DNA from: Anticarsia gemmatalis
Lineage: Eukaryota > Arthropoda > Insecta > Lepidoptera > Erebidae
Assembly: GCF_050436995.1 (NCBI RefSeq)
Contig: NC_134775.1
Coordinates: 2,147,124-2,211,123 of the forward strand
Length of the DNA: 64,000 nucleotides
Reading direction: 5' to 3'
Shown in pieces: positions 18,621 to 30,464 of the stretch (the stretch's first letter is position 1; each line of letters begins with the position of its first letter). Both the position numbers and the translations under genes were made by a program. Below the pieces are notes generated by a model. The model worked only from the letters and a program-made list of their open reading frames with translations. It did no database searches and was not told where the DNA came from.

Positions 18621-21600
18621 GATACTTTATGTCAGTAGGCAGACTCTCTCGTTCCTTTTGCGTAGTTATCTGCCTTTCCAGCAAGCTATGATCAGCCGAT
18701 AGATCAGCTAGAACAATCTTTGTATTCCTGTGTGTATGCCACACATCATTAGGGGTATCAATAGTTGGTACATCCACGGTCATCGCGATATTTGTCTTGC
18801 TACTGAATACGTTGTATGAGTATATCGAATTGTCTTTGTGTTGCAAAATACAATCCTGACCTAGGGCAAGAAGCCCCGCCTTTGTTATGACCGTTGTTGT
18901 AATACGATTCTCGCATACTATACGGGACGCACATTCGTTGACACAATTATATAACCATATATTTGGTCTCTGCAATTTTATCCATTGGTCAGAGCATGGT
19001 TGTACTATCCAATCGCATGTGATACTTTTTTCTGCTTGACTAAGCATTTTTGCTTCGCACGAGGCTGTGGCTCCGTGCAAGTTTCTTATCAGCGTGAAGG
19101 CGTGGCAGATATAGTTATCCATGGTCATAGTTGTGCATTGCTGTATATCGGCCTCTTCCAATTGTATGTATGTGTTCTTTGCAAAGTTCACTCCTATAAA
19201 CTTGGTTGTTATCGATATGGCTTGACATTGATCGGCGGTGTGCTTTCTAAGTATAGGTATATTGCGGAATAACGAATATTCATCATCACTGAGTAATGGG
19301 ATATGTAGTTCAAACAATAAGTATTGTTCAGTGAGCCGCGCTTTCACATATATAAGTTTGTAAATGCTCTGTATGTTTTCTTCGTTACAGTTTTCAATAG
19401 GTAGCGTTAATCTCTTTGAAATCAAACTGGCAATATTGTTGAGCTGTTCTGCTAATTGTCTCGGGGTGAACAATTGCCTGTCCAAATGTCCTCTATAGAT
19501 GTCAGCCAATGCATCTAAGAGAATTTGTTGATTTCTTCGCAATATAGAAATAAGGGAGCTGGCGGTTAACGCTCCGGCGTTAAAATCGTTCATTGTCTTC
19601 ATAATTTGAAACCTGTTTTCTAATGCTGTTGTTTTGTATTCGGTTTCGTTTATGAATTCTTGAAGTACCTCTAATTGCGACTTAACAAAGTGTTCATTTT
19701 TCTTAATAATATTGTTCTCGGTCTCTATAATCAGCGTTTGATTTTTGATAAGCTGTAATAGATACTGTTCGTTAGTTCTGACGCGGTTAATGTCTTGAGC
19801 GTATTTTTCAGCGAATTCGCTGTCCAGGACACCAAAGAGGGTTTTCGCTAGGTTTCCTACGCCGTCAATGTAGCCGCGTCGCTCTCTTTGTTTATGTTCG
19901 GACAATAACAATGTGTTGTACTCGTTCACCTGATTCATTTCGAATTTAAGTTGCTGTATCGTAGAGTAACAAGGCTCGTTAGGCATCGTCTCACATAGTT
20001 GAGCTAAACTGTTAACGAATCGTTCCACCTTATTGGTACTCTGCCAGAAAGTAGTCAGGTTATAGTAGACTAGAAGTTTCCATTCGTCGTGAATAAGTTG
20101 AATATTTCCGATGGGATCAAAGTAAACTAGCTGCTCGTCCGACAGTGGTGTTATTTTAAAATGTTCTCGCGGTGTAGCTAGTGCGGTTGTGAATGTCGTA
20201 AACATTACTAACAACACGAAAAGTAAGCTATTCACGCTATAACCTTTTTTCCGGGGTTTTCTCGGTTCCTTTTCTTGTACACTTGTTTGGGTTTGTTGGT
20301 TGGGTTCAGTTAACGGGACGAGTTTGGTAATGGGTCTTTTTAGCAATCCATTTTGTGTCTTTAGTGTGACCACTCGTACTAAGTTGTCGCTGCCGGGGTG
20401 CAATTCGGCTACGCGACCCATAGCCCATCTTCCGGGTGGTAAATTATCTTCTTTTACGAGTACAAGTTGTCCTTTTTCCATGTTTTGTTTTGTTTGTTGC
20501 CATTTATTTCTAGTTTGCAATAAATGCAGGTATTCCTTCGACCATCGATCCCAGTAATGTCGACGCATGAGTTCGATGAGTTTCCAGTTGTTTCTTATGT
20601 CGATAGACTTCATTTCCTCAGGTTCAACAACTGGTAAGGAGAGTGTCGGGCTCCCCGTGAGAAAATGCCCGGGTGTGAGGTAGTCCAAATCTTCTACATC
20701 CTCAGATAATGGACTTAGTGGTCTACTATTCATGCACGCTTCAATTTGAGAGAGCAGCGTTACAAACTGTTCATAGGTCAGATTCTGTTCTCCAATTACC
20801 CGTTTCAGGTGAGCCTTCATGGAGCGTACAGCGGCTTCCCATAACCCTCCTGCAGATGGCCAGGAAGGTGCGTTAAAATGCCATTTTATTTGCATTTTGT
20901 TAATCTCATTGAAGAACTCTGAAGACAGCATCGTTTTATATGTTTGGAACTCTTCCCTTAGTACCCTTGCAGCTCCAACGAAGTTTGTTCCATTGTCCGA
21001 ATATATGTGACCGGGAGTACCTCGTCTCGCACACATTCTTTTTAATGCTGCGAGAAAAGTTTGCGTCGATAAATCCGACACAAGTTCGATGTGTACGGCT
21101 TTTGTACACATACACACAAATATGGCTATGTAACCTTTACACGTTTTGACTCCACGGCCTTTATTAAGTTTTATGTTCACATGACCGGTGAAATCAATCC
21201 CGCAGTGTGAGAATGATCTTGACGGAGTGATCCTTGCTTCGGGAAGATTACCCATTAGTTGGTTATTTCGAGTGGTAGTGTAACGACGGCACCGTATGCA
21301 CTGACGTAGTATTTTCTTGACGGTTCGATTTCCGCTTATGATCCAGTACTGATTTCTAGTGTAAGCTAGCGTTAATCTAGCTCCACCATGTAATGTATGT
21401 TGATGCGCCCTTTCAATGATTAACTGGGTTAGCTTTCCTTCACCTGGAAGTAGTATTGGATGCTTGGTTTCTTCTGGCAAGTTCGAATAGCTTAATCGTC
21501 CACCAACGCGTAGAATCCCGTCCTTGTCCAAAAATGGGTTGAGTTTCAATATTGAGCTCTTATTGCAAAGATTCTCATTTTTCTTTATTGAATTAATTTC

Positions 21601-21632
21601 ATCTTCGAAATAACTTTCTTGTACTGATCGTA
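18616..21632 (-). CDS. BEL-2 integrase continuing into envelope
   Basis: Same predicted protein as BEL-1 11471-14487: integrase HHCC and DDE motifs at about 21404-20835, envelope leader at about 20244-20176, cleavage-type site at about 19881-19870. It begins at the Helitron edge rather than at an ATG, so translation would need the interrupted upstream frame or a spliced envelope message. Confidence 0.82.
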
Positions 21633-21898
21633 TCTATACTAATATTATAAAGCTGAAGAGTTTGTTTGTTTGTTTGTTTGTTTGTTTGTTTGAACGCGCT
21701 AATCTCAGGAACTACTGGTCCGATTTGAAAAATTCTTTCAGTGTTAGATAGTCCATTTATCGAGGAAGGTTATAGGCTATATATCATCACGCTACTACCA
21801 ATAGGAGCAGAGTACGGATGAAAAATGTTACAAAAACGGGGACAATTTTGACCCATTCTCTCTTATGTGACGCAAGCGAAGTTGCGCGGGTCAGCTAG
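21633..21898 (+). mobile_element. Helitron inside BEL-2 pol
   Basis: Same 266-bp element at the same codon as in BEL-1: TC at 21633, CTAG ending at 21898, flanked by A and T. It was inherited from the common source copy, not inserted twice. Confidence 0.88.
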
Positions 21899-24401
21899 TA
21901 ATTACATAAAATGCCTTGTTTACTTCTAACAAGTGCAGTTCATTGCGCTCGCTTGACCTCTTCTTTTGTGAAACATCAGCAAAACGCATCACCCAGGCAA
22001 GTATTCTTGTAATACGATCGATGTTGCTATGTCGCTCGAGTAATGAATGAATTAATTCATTTGAAATTGACCCGGGTTCCGTACTTTTTGTATTGTAACA
22101 ATTGGTTTGTATATTCTCATTAGTTGTATAGGTCTCGTTCGAGATAAGTTCTTGTATTCCCTTGTCTTTAAGCCATTGAGGGCCTTCCCACCACAAAAAA
22201 AAGTTTACTAATTTTGATGGCAGAAGTCCTCTTGTCGCACAGTCCGCGGGATTTTCCTTACTTCTTACGTAACCCCAGTTTGTCGCAGGTACGATATTTG
22301 TTATTTGCTTTGTTCGGTTTGTTATATATTTGTCGTATTTTATTTTATCGCCTTGAATCCATGCTAAGACTACTTTGGAATCGGTCCAGCATGATATCCT
22401 TAGAGTGTGACCCGTAAGGACATACACAATCTTCTTTAGGAGGTTCACTAGTAGAACTGCGGCGCATAATTCCAGTCTAGGAATAGTGTTTCTCGTTTTA
22501 AGAGGTGCTACTTTGGTTTTCGCGGCGAGTAATGTTATATTATATGCGCCACTTGATGACGTAGTACGGCTGTATATGACGCATGCGTAGGCGTGTTCGC
22601 TTGCGTCACAGAAGGCATGCAATTCGATAGCGTTGTTGTATTCGTTTCTTATCCATCTTGGTAGAGTGATTTTATTTATGCTTTGTAAATCATTTCTAAT
22701 CTTTACCCATTCCCTTTCTATGGCCTCTGGTACCTTGTTATCCCAGCCTATGTGATTATAGGCGTCACTCCATAATTTTTGGAAAATTAGTTTTGCTTGG
22801 ATCGTCAGTGGAGCCAACCAACCGAGGGGATCGTATATCTTGCTTATTTCAGATAATAATCTGCGTTTTGTGTAGGTACTACTTTCGTCGTTGCACGGCG
22901 CTTCATTAGTAAAATGGAACGTGTCGTTTGTGTCATTCCATACGAGACCTAGTGTCTTACTAAATTCTTCTTGCTTGAAGCTGAAGTCGTTGGTATGACT
23001 TTTGTCTTTCCTTTCTAATTCGCTAAGAATGGTCGGCTCGTTCGTGGCCCATTTTCGTAATATAAAGCCACCCTTATGTAGTAGCCCTAAAAGTTCCTTT
23101 TGTAATTTACGTGCGGATTCTATTGAATGGTGTCCCGTTACGAGGTCATCCATGTAAAATTCATTTTGTAGTGCTTTTTGGGCCAATGGGAAAGCGTTGC
23201 CTTCGTCAATAGCCAGTTGTTGGAGGGTTCGCATGGCTATGAACGGTGCAGCCTTGGTACCGTAAGTTAATGTGCACAACTGCATCTCTCTCATGGACTC
23301 TTTTGTAGAGTTTCTCCAAATTATTTTTTGAAGGCCTTGCTGATCTTGGTGGATAAGAATTTGACGGTACATTTTTTCAATATCCGCCGTCATAACATAT
23401 TTGTAACTACGCCATTTGACTATCAAGGATAGTATGTCCTTCTGGAGATTAGGACCTTTTTCCATTAAGTCGTTTAGGCTATAACCGGAATCTGTTTTCA
23501 TAGATGCATTAAAAACAGCTCGTAGTTTTGTTGTAGTCGAACTTGCTCTTAATACTCCATGGTGTGGCAAATAGGCTTGTACGTGAGTCATGGATGTTGT
23601 TACAGGTTTCATGTGACCTAAATCGATGTACTCTTGTATAAATTGTTTATACAATTTAGCGAAGTGTTCTTGGCGTGACATTTTCTTCTCCAACTGTAAA
23701 AATTGCGCTACGGCAGCCGGTTTCGAGTTACCAAGCTTTTCTTCATAATGAGCTTTCATTGGCATCTTTACCACATATCTTCCATTACTCAATCGGGTCG
23801 TTGTTTCGGTGTAATATTGTTCACAGTACTCGTCTTCCTGTGTTGATTCGGGTGCAGATGTAACTTCTTCTGTCTCCCAAAATTTCGTTATACTGTCTAG
23901 CTCCGTTAGAGTAACAAGGCAGTTAAATTGTTTTGTAACTCCACAAAGAATCCAGCCCAACTTCGTCTGCTGGGCTATCGGTGACCCGTTGCTAGGCTTC
24001 AGTATTCCCTCTAGAATGACGTTAGAATAAATATCTGCCCCCAACAGTAAATCAATGGGTCCAGATACGTTAAACGCTGGGTCAGCCAGCTTGATATTTT
24101 CAAGATGTGTCCAATTCTTTGTGTCAATCGTTGAGTTAGGAAGGTTGTTTATAAGCTTGCTCATTACTAAAGCCTCAGTTCGGAATGTATAATCCGAGTG
24201 TAAGGATTTACATTCTAATTGTATAAGTCCTCTGCTTTTGCCCATTATAGTACCGACGCCAGTTATCGCCGCGTTTAGTTTGCTTCGCGGTAAGTTCAAA
24301 CGTTGAGCGGCGTTTTCCGTAATCAAAGTCACTTGCGAACCTTGATCTAATAATGCCCGAAGGACGACATACTCCCCTTCTTTATTTATTTTTAACCTTG
24401 A
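21899..24401 (-). CDS. pol: BEL-2 Pol part 1: protease, RT, RNase H
   Basis: Mirror of 8702-11204. RT catalytic box at about 23161-23135, protease at about 24358-24320, RNase H at about 22611-22380. It reads into the Helitron and stops at 21891. Confidence 0.88.
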
Positions 24402-26046
24402 GTTGCAGTGTCGTTAAGAGTATCTCTTGATCGCCATTTATATGATTCGAGCTTCGCTCCGTCGCGGTTGACGAGGATGGCTTGTTGTGTTGACCTCTTA
24501 AATTGTCATCATGAAGGAGGGAATGATGTTTTAGGTTACAGGTATGACATCTTTTCGTTGATGTACATTTATTAGCGCCGTGGCTAAATAAACAGTTTCT
24601 ACATAAATTCAAGTTATTTGTTGTTTGATTTCGCAATGTAACATTCATGTCCAAAAATGTAGGGCACTGTCTCAATGCGTGATCGTTTTTGCATAGCGGG
24701 CATTTACGTAGCGTTGCATGATAGGTTTTTGTCGCCTTTTCTGAGTCTTTAAAGTTCATTGACTTTGAATTGTTATAATTATTGTAATTACTTTTATATT
24801 GGCTGTTCTTTTTCGTTCTAGATGTTTCCAAAGTCATAAACTTCAATTCTAGGAATTCCATAAACTCGTTGAGGTCCGGAAGCTCCCTTGAATGTTTCAT
24901 TTTTTGTATGTAATCACCGAAGGTGATATCATCGAGTTTCGAAGATAACAAATGCACAATAAGAGGGCCCCAAACAGGAATATCAATATCGATGTTCTCC
25001 AACGCATTCAAACATTCTTTGGAGGTATCATGCAACTTTTTCAGGTTCACCGAATTGGGTTTATCAATCGATGCCTGATTGAGCAGTGTATCGATGTACG
25101 ACGTAAAAAGCAATCGTTTATTGTTGTAACGATGCTGGATGATTTCCAAGCTTGAGTCATAATTTTCCGCACTCACAGGAAGGTGCTTAATTAATTTCTC
25201 AGCTTCACCTTTCAATTTCGATTTCAAAAATTTCATTTTTTGTGTCTTGTTCAAGGTTGGGTTGTTATGGATCATCTCAAAAAACAAGTCCCTAAATGAA
25301 ATCCAGTTGTTATAAGCTCCGTTGAATTCCGGTAATTCCATACGTGGTGTAGTTTTCTCGTAATGAGAAGATTCAAATATTTTTCCATTCAAATCTTCCT
25401 TGAGCTTATCGTACACTTGCTCCCAATAGTCGAATTTTGTTTCGTATTCTTCGTCATTTCCTTGCAACAAGTAACTTATCTCCCAATGGATCTTATCAAT
25501 AGCTTCCCATTTGGATTGTAAGATGTTAAGTTTATCCTGAAGCTGCCACTTTTCTTTTATTTCTTGAAGGTTTGTTTTGTTAACTGCTCGTTGCAAGGCG
25601 TTGAAATTGCACATTTGATTACGCAACAGTGTCGATAAGTGATTATCGGATTTATCCACTGTGGTATCAAACTGCTTCTCGGCGAATATTACCGGCGACT
25701 TCGGGTTCGAAATCCCTGAAAAACTTGGTTCGTTTAATAACTCGTTTTTTAACTGAGTCATCGATTGTATTGTCTTGTCGTACATGCCCTTAGTGACATC
25801 AAATACCATCTCTTTAAAGTATTCATGATGTTTATATGTAGACTCATACTTCTTAATGATCTCGTTATTCGTCCGAAATTCATCCCAGAGTGATTGTAAC
25901 TCTGCGATGCGTTTGTTAAGGTATTCTACAGACTTTCTACTCATAGAATCCTTTTTGTAGTTTGTTTGGAGAGCTTTGATTTTCTCATAGCTGCCCTGTT
26001 GTTTGTTAATGAATTCGACGAACTCAGTGTGCCCTTCGTTCGCCAT
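24382..26046 (-). CDS. gag: BEL-2 Gag
   Basis: Same 554-residue Gag as BEL-1 from the ATG at 26046-26044, with three Cys/His clusters near the end. It overlaps the protease frame by about 20 bases. Confidence 0.88.
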   Translation of the reverse strand: MANEGHTEFVEFINKQQGSYEKIKALQTNYKKDSMSRKSVEYLNKRIAELQSLWDEFRTNNEIIKKYESTYKHHEYFKEMVFDVTKGMYDKTIQSMTQLKNELLNEPSFSGISNPKSPVIFAEKQFDTTVDKSDNHLSTLLRNQMCNFNALQRAVNKTNLQEIKEKWQLQDKLNILQSKWEAIDKIHWEISYLLQGNDEEYETKFDYWEQVYDKLKEDLNGKIFESSHYEKTTPRMELPEFNGAYNNWISFRDLFFEMIHNNPTLNKTQKMKFLKSKLKGEAEKLIKHLPVSAENYDSSLEIIQHRYNNKRLLFTSYIDTLLNQASIDKPNSVNLKKLHDTSKECLNALENIDIDIPVWGPLIVHLLSSKLDDITFGDYIQKMKHSRELPDLNEFMEFLELKFMTLETSRTKKNSQYKSNYNNYNNSKSMNFKDSEKATKTYHATLRKCPLCKNDHALRQCPTFLDMNVTLRNQTTNNLNLCRNCLFSHGANKCTSTKRCHTCNLKHHSLLHDDNLRGQHNKPSSSTATERSSNHINGDQEILLTTLQLKVKNK

Positions 26047-26482
26047 TGCTTTTACTTGTGATAAACTCTGAGGGCTCACAAAATTGGATGCACAGGTAGA
26101 TGTCGACGTAAACAGTAGACGTTATCTCTGCTCCGTCGGTTGATAGTTACGGCTTCGCAAAGGGCGTTATCCCGCTGCTAAAACCAAATTTCGTTGGGGT
26201 TTTTTGAGTCGTAAACTCTTTTACACTGTTAACGTAGTTATTCTTCGAAGATAAGCAGCAGTAGATGTTACCCACGCTGGTTGTTCACTAGCTGGTACTC
26301 AATGGTAACTTTCCCTCCGTCACGTTATGTGCAACGTCTCAATGCCGCTGGTGAGACTCGCTTGTGAGAGGCCAACAGCACCGATTTGCTAACGTGATTG
26401 GGAAACGCTTTTCACTTAAGTACTCAGCCGCTACACCAAGGACCAAAAATATCCTTTGTTGTTCGCTCGAAGGACCAAATTA
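26047..26482 (-). other. BEL-2 leader with primer-binding site
   Basis: Noncoding. The primer-binding TGGTCCTTCGAGC lies at 26477-26465 on the minus strand. Confidence 0.6.
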
Positions 26483-26767
26483 TGTTTGGGATATCACGTC
26501 GTTGACGGACTCCTAGTTGTTGACGTGTTGTGTTGTTGTAGGTGTTCCGGAAATAATGCACTTCACAGTTATGAGTTTAAAGTTTATTTCTAAAATTCCT
26601 ATCTACGGCTATGTTCAGGTGTCTGAGTCGCACTTTACGTAATTATGTTATTGTTGACACTACACATTAGCGCGTCGCGGAGGTTTCGTTACGACTAAAT
26701 TATAATAATTGTTTAATTGCGTAAGCGTTAGTATAAATGTGCTGTACGAGCAATATTGGCTCGTACA
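26483..26767 (-). repeat. BEL-2 5' LTR
   Basis: 285 bp; outer end at 26767 next to ATATT. Confidence 0.92.
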
Positions 26768-26822
26768 ATATTTAAAATACATACTTAATAAATAACTAAT
26801 TTTGTAGCGAAAGGTAGTGTTC

Positions 26823-27009
26823 TTTGCCGATGGTCCGGCAAGGAGATGTAGTGAAACACTTGATGGTTTTAGTAATTTATTTTACATATACTGAGTGCTT
26901 ATATACTAATAAAGGACGTGCGTTTTTGCTATCTAACTTAATCTCTACTTTATCTTATGGTGTGCCTTATCTGGTTACGTCGATTATATGTACGATGATG
27001 TCGCTACAT
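26823..27009 (-). repeat. Gypsy 3' LTR
   Basis: 187 bp matching 31331-31522. A purine tract (GGGGGGAGTAT on the minus strand, about 27010-27020) borders its inner edge, as expected for plus-strand priming. Confidence 0.85.
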
Positions 27010-27057
27010 ATACTCCCCCCTTAATTAAAAAATATATAATTAAAAAAATGTTTGTTG

Positions 27058-27300
27058 TCACCCGTTGCACTTATGTTGATTACTTCCTGTTATTGATCGT
27101 ATTCGTTTGTCCACCGTCTTCATTATTCCGTATAAGAGGGCAATTCCTAAGGAGACTATGATTTGTCCGATGGCGATGTTCCTCGTCCATCGTAGTTCTT
27201 CTAAGACGAGGCTCTTGAGCTGGTCTGCCTCGTTTGGTTGAGGCAGTTGGAACTTTGGTTGCCCATTCTTGAGATTTTGACGGTGAATGATGTTTTCCTT
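27058..27300 (-). other. Short open frame with a membrane-type segment
   Basis: 80 codons open on the minus strand between pol and the purine tract, with no early ATG. They include the hydrophobic run NIAIGQIIVSLGIALLYGIM followed by basic residues. It could be the leftover anchor of a lost envelope gene or chance. Low confidence. Confidence 0.25.
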
Positions 27301-27380
27301 CTAATTGCCGTGGGTATTTATACAGGTGATTGGCTTGAATCAGCTATTTTTAAATCGTACTTCACTGGCTTGACGGCTCG

Positions 27381-30300
27381 TCATGTTCTCGTGATGTACG
27401 TGCTTGAATTGCTTTGTGTGTTCTCTGAGATTGGCACGTTCATAGTTTCACTATTCATCGTAAATGCAGGTTTTAATCGGTCCATGGATATTGTATTGTC
27501 TTTATTTCCTCTTTTAATGATAAATGCTTTGTCTGTTCTGCTAATCACTGGGAATGGCCCTTCATAGGGCGGAGTCAGACTTTTTCTTAACCTATCGCAT
27601 CGCACAAATACGTGCGAGCATTTGTTCAATTCAGGGTGAATAAAAATGGTTGCACTATGTTTTTTGCGTTTTGGAATTGACGTCATGTGTGTAATGTCCC
27701 GTTGGATACTTTTGATGAATTCTTCGTACGTTGAATTTTGGTGTGATGGTTCAAAAAATTCTCCAGGGAGAGTGATGGGTGTTCCGTAAATCATTTCCGC
27801 CGCACTGTATCCTGTGTCTTCTCGTACACAGCTGCGCAAACCGAGTAAGACGGATGGAATTTCATTCACCCAGTTAGCGTTGGATTCCCTGGTTGTGAGT
27901 GCTGCTTTTAAAGTTCTATGGAACCTTTCTATCATTCCATTAGATTGTGGGTGATAAGGCGTTGTCCTAATTCTATGTACTCCCAAAAATTGTGAAAGTG
28001 ATTCGAATATTCTTGATTCGAATTGTCGTCCTTGGTCTGTAGTGATACGTACGGGACATCCGAATCTTGAAATCCATCCCTCATATAGTGTGCGAGCCAC
28101 CGTTTCGGCTGTAATGTCTTCCACGGGAAATACTTCCGGCCATGAGGTACAGCGATCTATAATTCTGATTAGATATCGTTTTCCTTGAGAAATAGGTAAC
28201 GGTCCGACGATATCTATGTGTAAATGTTCGAAACGCTGCGATGGCATGAAATTTCCGACCGGTGATATTGTGTGGCGTTGCACTTTTGACTTTTGACAAG
28301 CTATGCATGATCTACACCAGTTGTTAATGTCTTTGTTCATAGATGGCCATAAATATCTTTGCGTTATCATCTTTCTTGTAGTTTTTTTCCCAGGATGGCT
28401 TAGTCCGTGGATGACGTCAAAAACTTGTCTTTGGAATTTTTCCGGTAAATAAGGGCGATTTTTTCCAGTAGATACGTCGCAACTGATGTTTTTTGTAGAA
28501 CCCGGAAGTTTGATGTTTCTGAATAACAATTTCTTATTGTCACGAAGTCTTATTAATTCTTGGTCGCTGAGTTGACATTTTGCTAATTCAGCGTAATTGA
28601 TTGGTGATGGCATATCTATTTGTTCTATACGTGATAGTGCGTCTGCGACAATATTGTCACGTCCGCTTATGTGTTGAATATTGGTAGAATATTGTGAAAT
28701 AAAATCTAATTGACGTATTCTTCGTGGTGTATCGTTGGGTAACGATTTTTGAGAAAATACGTAAGTCAAAGGTCGATGATACGTAAAAATCGTGAATTCT
28801 CTTCCTTCGATTAATCTTTGAAAATGTTTGACTGCCATATATATCCCGAGTAATTCTCTATCGAATGTTGAGTATTTCTGTTGTGTATCACTTAGTTTTC
28901 TTGAAAAAAATCCTAATGGTTCCCAAATGCGTCCATTTTTTTGTTGTAGAACTGCGCCAACACAGGTAGAGCTGGCGTCCGTCATGAGTGCCAGTGTGGC
29001 CGTGCGTGAAGGGTGCACTGTCAATGCTGCGTTCATAATGTTTTCCTTGCATTTTTCAAAAGCTTTTTCGGCGTCTGTTGTCCAAGGAATAGGAGAGTTA
29101 TCGTTCTTTTTTGAGATATGCAGGTAGTCGTTTAGGATGTTTTGATATTGAGCGGCGTGTGGAAGGTTGTTTCTGTAGAAATTAATCATGCCTAAAAATC
29201 TTCTTAATTCTTTGATTGTCTTCGGTTTAGGGAATTCCACTATTGCCTTGTATTTCTCTTCTGTTGGACGTATTCCTTGGCTAGTTATGTGATAGCCTAA
29301 AAAGTCCATTTCTTTTTTGAGAAAATCACATTTTTCGAGATTAATAGTAATACCGTTTTCCTGTAAACGCCTGAAAACTGTATCCAGTTGCTGAATATGT
29401 GTTATTTCATTTTCCGAGGCGATTAAACAATCGTCGATAAAAACGAATACAAAATCCAAATCTCTAAATAGCGAATCCATGAATCGTTGGAAAGTTTGAG
29501 CTGCATTGCGTCAACCAAAGGGCATTCTAGGGAATTCAAAAAGTCCAAAAGGAGTGATTATAGCGGTTTTCTCCACGTCTTCTGCGGGAATACAATGGTA
29601 AGCCTTCCGGATATCGATTTTGCTGAATATTTTCTTATTTTCTAATATGTAAGTGAAATCTGTTAATCGTGGAAGCGGGTATTTATCCGGTACTGTCGTG
29701 CTATTGAGCCTTCGATAATCTCCACATGGTCTCCATTCACCATTCTTTTTCTTCACCATGTGCAAAGGACTTGCCCATGGGCTGTCCGAGGGGCGACAAA
29801 TTCCCAGCTCCATCATATTTTGAAATTCCTTTTTTGCTATGTGGTATTTATCCGGGGGTAGTGGTCTTGCGCGTGCTGATACTGGCGGTCCTTTTGTTAC
29901 AATGTGATGCTTAATCTTGTGTTTTGGAGTAGAGCTGGGTGAGGACGGTTTCGTAATATCTTCGTATTTTTTTAATATTTGGGTGATGCGTGTGTCGATT
30001 CCAACGTCAATAGTGCGTATTGTTTGCTGCGTCGATGTGATTAGGGTTGCCGGCGTTGTCAGCTCAGTTACCCTATCTATTAGTTTCCGACCAGCTATGT
30101 CGACTAATAATTTAAAATGCTCTAAAAAGTCTGCTCCGATAATTGGTTGTGTTACGTCGGCAATAACGAAGTTCTATTTAAAACTTCTTCGTAGTCCCAA
30201 GTTCAATGTAAGTGTTTTTTCGCCGTATGTCTTGATTTTTGTTCCGTTTGCGGCATAGAGTGTATAACGTTCGTTTTGTGCGATTATGCGACTCTGTGGC

Positions 30301-30464
30301 TTGCTTATAACTGATATGTTTGCTCCCGTGTCAATCAAATATCTAATACCACTTTTTCGGTCGGTAATAGTGAGGCGGTTGGACGGGTGGATAGCACAGA
30401 GTTCCGCCGTAGTCTGTGCTTGGATTAGTTTCCCTGATTTCCTGAGTTTGTTTCCTGTTTCCAA
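27381..30464 (-). pseudogene. pol: Gypsy Pol: protease, RT, RNase H, integrase; two stop codons
   Basis: A single frame broken by stops at 30174-30176 and 29511-29513, each one substitution away from a sense codon expected in the family. Protease: YLIDTGANISVIS (about 30345-30300). RT: WASPLHMVKKKNGEWRPCGDY, SKIDIRKAYHCIP and FVFIDDCLIAS (about 29435). RNase H: LMTDASSTCVGAVL. Integrase: HPGKKTTRKMI ... CRSCIACQ, IDIVGPLP, TDQGRQFES and SNGMIERFHRTLK (about 27900). It ends at 27381. Apart from the two stops the protein looks complete, so decay is slight. Confidence 0.85.

Larger units (their letters stand above)
17911..26767 (-). mobile_element. BEL-2: inverted twin of BEL-1
   Basis: 8857 bp, minus strand, the mirror of BEL-1 about a point near 16551. 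Flanked by its own duplication ATATT (17906-17910 and 26768-26772), so it is a separate insertion, into the 3' UTR of LINE-3. The related UTR repeat at about 4778-4800 shows the empty site. All open frames have the same lengths and predicted proteins as BEL-1, and the same three defects are present. Confidence 0.92.

Noticed and set aside
18985..20557. Plus-strand open frames across BEL-2 (and their mirror in BEL-1)
   Set aside because: Antisense shadows of the envelope and integrase frames.
6336..26767. The mirror pair as a simple assembly artefact or inverted duplication
   Set aside because: Each copy has its own 5-bp duplication and different flanking DNA, as expected for two insertions. 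Long reads would still be welcome.
4764..26790. About 45-bp direct repeat on both sides of mariner-like copy A as an unusual target duplication
   Set aside because: The element ends are flanked by plain TA, and the repeat is best explained as a tandem unit already in the LINE-3 3' UTR.
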